From contig OZ038532.1 of the NCBI GenBank assembly GCA_964036665.1, forward strand, positions 20,735,037 to 20,799,036: a stretch of 64,000 nucleotides of DNA, given 5' to 3'. A program made the position numbers and the translations under genes. Shown piece by piece: positions 58,120 to 64,000 of this stretch (position 1 is its first letter; the number at the start of each line of letters is the position of its first letter). Source of the stretch: Gordius sp. MW1 (taxonomy: Eukaryota; Nematomorpha; Gordioida; Gordea; Gordiidae). The notes beneath the pieces were generated by a model. It had not been told where the DNA came from, did not search any database, and saw nothing but the letters and a program-made list of their open reading frames with translations.

Positions 58120-58961
58120 AGGAAGGCATCGCTTAAAATTACTATAATTGTCGAGACTTCTCTTGCCCAGCCTTTAAGGTTGATGGTAAAATTGTTGTCA
58201 ATCGTCACCACAACCATGAACCTCCAAGGGAAGAATACGAGGCTCTGGTAACAAGGAGGGAGTTAAAAAACGCACTTACCTCGAATCCAGGTGTAAAGAT
58301 TAGCAAATTATATCATCAAACCATTAGTTCCCGACTGCTTGAGGTGCCTAACCTTACGGAATTTCCTATGGCTATGTCATCTTTTAAAGCCGTAAGGTCA
58401 ACAATGAAAAGGGCGGTTGTTAATAGGCTTCCTATACCTGCCGACAGAAGTCAAATTACTCTGACTGAGGCTTAAACGCTAACCCCGAAGAATGAGCGGT
58501 TACTTTTATGGAATGATAATAACAGCTTGTTATTTTTTGGGACCATTTCTTTGTTGAGTCTCGTGTGATGTTACCTCCATCTACATGGATGGTACCTTTA
58601 AAGTATGCCCTGCTTTATTTTATCAAGTAATTACTCTTAAGCATTAATATATTTGAGATTTTAGCTTTATACCATACATGCATACTATAAGGATCATTTG
58701 ATCCCAATAGTCTGTGCCTTCATGCCCGATATTAACCTATTAACCTATTGTGCAAAATTTGATAAATGGAAAGAGATTTGCTTAGACACCTATATACAGA
58801 TTGACTTTGAGCGCTTTGCGAAGGGTGCTCTTCAAAGATGTTTTCCGAATGCTGTGATTAAAAGTAAAAATGTATCTGGAATCCAGCACGCCTGGCGAAA
58901 TGCACAGCTGGAGAAAAGTCAAAATAGTTGCAAAAAAGTTTGCTTATCTATATATATATAG
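58120..58961 (+). pseudogene. MULE transposase with FLYWCH-type zinc finger, right-arm copy
   Basis: N-terminal finger YNCRDFSCPAFKVDGKIVVN then RHHNHEPP (Cys-Cys-His-His of the FLYWCH type), then VTRRELKNALTSNPGVKISK and STMKRAVVNRLPIPADRSQI to about 58474. After a frame break comes IYMDGTFKVCPALFYQ (first catalytic Asp of MULE transposases), an apparent 38-bp intron (58627-58664), then LYTIHAYYKDHLIPIVCAFM and IDFERFAKGALQRCFPNAVI (second Asp). The region with the third acidic residue is cut off. The family cuts and pastes DNA; this copy is broken. Confidence 0.78.
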
Positions 58962-59939
58962 AATATATTATTTAATACAATTTATATTATACTTCTCTTT
59001 AGAAGTGCAATATATAGTAAACTTTAACAAACCTATACAAAATTTGTGTGGTATAAGTATACAGTGGGGAACCTAAGAGTGACAATGATATATAACTTAC
59101 AAGAGATAATTGCAAAACAGAATTATTTATATTCCTCGCAGAAAATATTCGAAATTTAGTGATAATATTATATGTTGCTTAACTTTGAATTATTTGTTGC
59201 CTAATATTTGTAAATTCGCCACATGTGCATTTCGCCAGGTGTGCAGGAGCGTGTATCTGTCGTACTCATTCTTTAATTAAGGTTGTTTATTTCATTTCTC
59301 GAAAGCCTTGGTGAGGCGAGTAGAAAAGTTAGAATTTAAAAAACAACATCTAATTTATCTGAGCATTCGAAAATGGTCCGAAGGGTGTCCGCTTTCTCTT
59401 TATTACGATATGAAGATGTTTTAATCGGTTTTCGAGCCTACTGGGTTGACCCTATTGTCTCCCAGCAATACGTTCTTTTTTTTCGTATATATCTACCACT
59501 TGGCTGTTGGTCCTAGGACCAACAATCACCTTGAGGGTTACCACAATTCGCTCAAATCTCTTATTGGACTATCCCATCCCGATATTTAAGCTTGCCTTTC
59601 ATTTTTAATTCAAATTAACACCAAGGCTGAGATTATTATTTTTCAAATTGATCAAGGCCAAGTATTTTTCCGTAAAAAAACATGTCGATAAAAAAACCGT
59701 ATTAATATTTTAAGCGATTTATACATGGATACATCGCGTAATCACAATATCTTACACTATGTAGATAATATACCTAAAACTTATATTATATAGTAGACTA
59801 CGCGCGTTTACAATTCTGTTAATTTTTCTTGAAACTCGCATTTTGATAATAATTCGCTTGATGTTCAAACTATTTCGCGTGAAGGAGGAGACACTAGTGA
59901 TTTTACTGGTGACTCTGAATAAGATCTTTGTTGTAAAGT

Positions 59940-60250
59940 TTCATCATGTACAATAGTAATTACATGTGGTAGTGTAAATAATTGTCAAGGGGCCAATGCT
60001 GGCTACGACCATAGTAATGGATTAAGCAATCAAATTCTTAATTAAATAGTCTATAAGATGAAATAACATGCCAATTAATTCATTTTTTCATTTTCTTAGC
60101 AAACGTTATCTTCACTTTCTCAAAATCATAACAGTGTGAAATCGAATTTTGATATTATTCAAAATATAGATATAACGCATAAAACATATTAAACCTACAA
60201 AATTGATAAATAATTTAGGCAATATGAAAAATTTAAATTGCCCCTACACT
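59940..60250. other. No gene recognised
   Basis: AT-rich sequence between the palindromic MULE and a small MITE; no supported frame. Confidence 0.5.
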
Positions 60251-60254
60251 ATAT

Positions 60255-60402
60255 CATGGGCGTAGCCAGGATTAGGAATAGATGGGGGCAAAAATGATTT
60301 AGGGGGGGGGGGCAAAATGATCATTTTTTGAAATTTTAGATATAATTTTAATTAATTTCAACAATTTTTTTGATCTAAAGGGGGCAGCCGCCCCTCCTAC
60401 TA
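60255..60402. mobile_element. CGTAGCC-family hAT MITE, right tip lost
   Basis: CATGGGCGTAGCCAGGATT, G-run, AAATGATCATTTTTTGAAAT and a GCAGCCGCCCCTCC right side, close to the copy at 27790. Confidence 0.65.
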
Positions 60403-61227
60403 TTTATAATCATTATAGATTCACCTCCATTTAAAATTAAATAATTATATATTTAGTCCAATATATACATAATAAAACAAACATAAAAATTATAAAATGT
60501 AACAAAAACAACAAACTATGTTTTAGTTAAATATTGACAAAAATAATAGTTATAAATTTTTTAATCAAGACTTTAGGCTGCTTCCTTGAAATATTATTAA
60601 GAACTTAAAAATTAATTTAGTGGACAAATTTAGATTTTTTGTAATACTAAACCATGGCAATGGCTATTGTTGATAATTTGTAAAATAATTTATTGAGAAA
60701 ATTAAATTTTTATAAAAGTATCTGGTTATTCCTCTAAAATTCAAGCAAATAGATTTTTATTTAATTTAAAAAAATAGCCATTGATATACTGTGTTTATAA
60801 AGCCCATCTTTAAAAAAAGTGAAGGTGAGATCTCAAAAAAATGAAAGAAAAATTAATTCCAATTGTGTTAATACAGCAATATAATATACCAAAATAACAG
60901 ACAATTTAAATAAGCAAATATAAATATTTTATCAATGTTTTGGTGATTTAATTAAATACCATCAATATTAATTAAATAGGCTTCAACTTATCATTAAACA
61001 ATAGCTAAGGAGAGATGACAACAGAGTTAGTATCTTATGCAAGTCATAAAATTCTAAGTTAGGACTTTAAGTGTTAAAAGAGTATAAATATTTTGATTTT
61101 TGCAATATTTATAAATCACAATAAAATGTTATCAATAAGCATACACATTTATAAATCAATATTGAATCAATACAATAGGCAATAACTCCCAAATTACAGC
61201 CAAAATAATACCACTCTTAAGTACTTA
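60403..61227. other. 3' flank of TBCA, no gene seen
   Basis: AT-rich non-coding DNA. Several AATAAA-like words lie on the minus strand downstream of the TBCA stop but none can be singled out as the polyadenylation signal. Confidence 0.5.
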
Positions 61228-61821
61228 CTACATATCATATGATTCCATATCTAATAAAAGCTTTTGAGCATTTTGGTAAATCTCTGTGCCCTTTTGGTTT
61301 TGATATGTGCCAGATTCCTTTAATTAAATAAATGTATATAAATTAACATAAAATTACACACAAAATTTTAATAATCAACATTTCTTAAAATAAAATTGAT
61401 GATAATTTAATAATAATCTGATAAATATTGATATACATATTGTTAATAATTTATTGAAATATAGTATTATAATAGTAAACTAATGCCTACAATTAAGCTT
61501 TTCAATTCTTCAAATGCCTGATTAAATTTCATTTTTATTGAAGGAAGCATATTTCTAGTTTCCTGAAGAACTTCTTCCTATACAAGCTCATATATTTATA
61601 AAAAAAAATTTAAAACCCGCTTCTTAATAACATAGGCATCATCACAATTTAACCTCATTTTTTCTACGTAGGAAGTCTCCTTTGCAGCGTCCTTTATACA
61701 ATAATCAACCTCTTTCGCTAGTCTAAAAATATTATATCACATACTGTAATAGTTACCTTTTTACAACACCACATTTGATCTTGAGTAAATTCAAATTTTT
61801 TTCATCTGAGGATGAGTTCAT
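61228..61821 (-). CDS. TBCA: Tubulin-specific chaperone A (tubulin cofactor A), complete, 4 exons
   Basis: Exons (minus): 61821-61757, 61722-61617, 61577-61491, 61317-61228; introns 34, 39 and 173 bp, all GT-AG, phases consistent; 348 nt, 115 aa (human TBCA 108). The protein is a small helical bundle that captures beta-tubulin released from the chaperonin during tubulin folding, in the cytosol. Seen: NLLKIKCGVVKRLAKEVDYC (the LKIKTGVVKRL signature of the family), VEKMRLNCDDAYVIKK, EEVLQETRNMLPSIKMKFNQ, and a C-terminal YQNQKGTEIYQNAQKLLLDM. The start is the first ATG before the signature and gives the expected length. A hAT element begins 6 bp upstream of this ATG, so the 5' UTR and promoter are either inside it or displaced by 2.1 kb. 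Confidence 0.9.
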
Positions 61822-61827
61822 TTCAAG

Positions 61828-63929
61828 TAGTGTTTGGATCTCGTCTCGTCTCGGTCTCAAAGGCAAAATCCGCTTCTGTTCAAAATAACGACAGTATCAT
61901 AATACTGACAACCATTATATTATATAATAAAATATATAGAATTATATATAAGCAATTTCTACATACTTATTATAATATATTAAACACTAAATTATATAAT
62001 TAACAAAGAAAAGTTATTATAAAATTACTTAATCTTATTAAGTGTTATATACTTGTGCATTCCATGAGGAGTATAGCTTGAAATATATTCAATACTAAAT
62101 TATATAATTAAGTATTACAAGTTAGTCTGGTAAAGGGTGCTATATAATTAAGTGTATATAATAAACTATATGTAATAATATAAAAGCAATTTATACATAC
62201 TTAATATATTAAATATTAATTTTTTATGGTTGTCGTTATTATGATACTGTCGTTATTTTGAACATGATTCGCAAAATCTCGTCTCGTCTCAGGAACGATT
62301 ATTAAAATCTCGATCTCGTCTCTTCTCGGCCTAGAAAAATCTCGATCTCGTCTAACAAATCTATTCTTTTTCGAGCTCTTATAAATTAGTATGTAATATA
62401 AATTGGTCATAATTAAACCAATTTTTTTTCTCAAACCCCAATACACAAGCTAGATGAGTAACTTCATGTAGGAAGCATTAATATAGGTGTAATATACTAC
62501 TTGACTCGAAGGTATAAAGTTGATAATTAATAACTTTTATTTCCTGGCTAAGGCTCAATAAAAAGATAAAGTTTAATAATATCATCATATTTTAACATAA
62601 TGAATTTGCATCTTGTATAACAACGTTAAAATAATGACGAAAATGAGAGTAAACTTTTAAAAATATTATCATTATTTAAAACAAGAAATTATCTGAACAT
62701 TGCAAATACAGTAAATTAGGCATTATTGTTGGAAGAACATAAAAGTTTTAAGACCTTACTTTAATGCACATATATAATTTAATTAAAGTTGTTAAATATA
62801 AATTTAAACAATTCTATTAGTGTGACATCCCATTATACATAACAAAGTATTAACTTAATCCATTTGTTATTAATTTTCGCATAAAATAATTACGTACTAA
62901 TAATGCTTATGTTCATATATTTTAATTTATGGATAAATTGCAGCATTTTGCAAAAAATTCAGTGAATTTGAATGCATCTGCCAAGCCTACATTTTAACGT
63001 AAAATGTTAGTGATGGGTAGAAAATTGTTGAGGTGTGCCAAAAGTTTAGGCATATCAAGCTCCTGACAAATTCATGAGTTAATTAATTACGATGTTTTCG
63101 AATAGTCAGAGACGCCTCCGAAAACAATCTTTCGGCAGGCACCGAGGTCGCCGGAGTGCTTAAAAAATCTCCAGCCGTTACTGCTAAATTGGGATAATTA
63201 TATTTTTAATGAATTAATTATATAATATATATAATTAGTTAGACATTTTTAAAGAATATGTTTGATATGCTTAGATTTTCTAAAGCATCTAAGCTCGCTG
63301 AAAAAAAGTTTTTGGGCAGTTTAATTTTTTATTAATTTGACTAGGGTAAAGGTTATAATAATCCTCATGATGGTAACGTTTAATATGTCGTTAAAGACCT
63401 AAAGTATTGCTATCAGTCTTACTACTTTAAAGCACAACTTTCCCATTTTATTTGCATCCTGGGATTTTGTGAAATTTTTGAGCAGCTTGCTCTTTTTTGA
63501 GTTGGATGATGAACTTGTAGCGCATAAACTCATTGTAGGGATAAAATTTTTATATTATATAATAATGATAAACAATTAAGTAATAAATACATAATTAATT
63601 GTTCATATACTCTAAGGGCCACATGTTGTCTATTGAATAAAAGTATATTACAAATTTGAAATTCGCACGAAACGGATAATTAAGTGCGTAAGTATTTTAG
63701 TATCAAAAGCTTCAAATTCATATTAATTTGCATTTTATATCCTAAATGTAAATGTAATAAAATAAAAATTTTTAGTAGTTTAATTAAGTCTCAATAGTTA
63801 AAATTAAAAAGCCGAGATCTCGACTATAAAATCTCGTATCGTCTCGACTCGAGGTAAAAATTCTCGTCTCGTCTCGTGTCGGTTTTTCGAGACGAGACCG
63901 AAATTGTTCTCTGTTTTTCCGCATCATTA
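61828..63929. mobile_element. hAT element, TCTCG-array family, at the TBCA start
   Basis: Ends TAGTGTTTGGATCTCG ... CGCATCATTA; flanks ATTTCAAG (61820-61827) and ATTGCAAG (63930-63937), 7 of 8. Arrays of TCTCGTCTCG lie at both ends, as in 31749-32913. The 1.5-kb AT-rich interior has no recognised transposase. The left array is interrupted by a nested repeat. The short frame MFSNSQRRLRKQSFGRHRGR near 63090 is probably incidental. Confidence 0.82.
61876..62265. mobile_element. MITE nested in the TCTCG-family hAT
   Basis: GTTCAAAATAACGACAGTAT at the left and ATACTGTCGTTATTTTGAAC at the right; the inverted match extends through about 38 bp. It sits between two pieces of the hAT array that are contiguous in the copy at 31749. 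Confidence 0.65.
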
Positions 63930-64000
63930 ATTGCAAGTGAGTCAAGATTTAATCGATATTACAGCATAATCATTAAATTTTGTTTATATTTCACTCTCTA

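Larger units (their letters stand above)
56390..59936. mobile_element. Palindromic MULE element with very long inverted arms
   Basis: Outer ends TTACAACAAAGAT (56390-56402) and ATCTTTGTTGTAA (59924-59936). The inverted homology continues for over 1 kb through ATTTCGCG, GGTTGTTGGTCCTAGGACCA-type blocks (56740-56785 and 59500-59530), the transposase frames, and inner blocks around 57600-57780 / 58250-58450. The centre (57785-58110) holds a stray 120-bp array unit. No clear TSD. Confidence 0.75.

Noticed and set aside
1-64000. A new defence, immune or biosynthetic gene system
   Set aside because: Apart from three scattered housekeeping genes, everything recognised is transposon-derived; nothing shows a conserved multi-gene cassette.

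Overview
This is AT-rich eukaryotic DNA, most probably from an invertebrate animal. Three housekeeping genes can be read exon by exon, all on the minus strand and with every exon junction in phase: a PPP5-type serine/threonine phosphatase (16692-23087), a class I mannose-6-phosphate isomerase (26797-33397) and the tubulin cofactor TBCA (61228-61821). All three mix very short introns (33-51 bp) with long ones packed with transposon debris. A 38-bp intron can also be inferred inside a MULE transposase. These micro-introns and the repeat repertoire suggest a small-intron lineage (for example a myxozoan, mesozoan or flatworm), but the window cannot decide which.

Layout. 1-755 is the 3' end of a Ty3/gypsy retrotransposon with its LTR. 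756-14060 holds no recognised host gene, only MITEs, foldback elements and hAT elements. 15003-16398 is a decayed LINE. 16692-23087 is PPP5, whose 3' introns are swollen by at least eight transposon fragments. 23100-26790 has hAT remnants and a few unassigned exon-like frames. 26797-33397 is MPI, with a hAT nested in a MULE-like MITE in its first intron. 34640-47700 is a retrotransposon cluster: an LTR element split by a hAT and by another element, then two gypsy elements (A and B) whose upstream sides carry a near-identical 235-bp LTR-like repeat. 48190-49190 is an array of about 120-bp repeats. 49600-51630 holds two inverted gag fragments and a 5'-truncated LINE. 52585-54532 is a partial duplicate of MPI (exons 1-3) that has become a pseudogene and gained its own insertions. 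56390-59936 is a palindromic MULE with a FLYWCH-type transposase in both arms. TBCA follows, and 61828-63929 is a hAT whose target site overlaps the TBCA start codon.

The genes do not form a pathway or operon. The main interest is in the repeats: several hAT families, each with its own subterminal motif array; a MITE family whose 9-bp target duplication can be demonstrated by comparing MPI with its pseudogene copy; foldback elements with TTAGGG-like cores; and two gypsy elements that share a leader but not their pol sequence. I found no convincing tRNA, rRNA, CRISPR or intact viral system.
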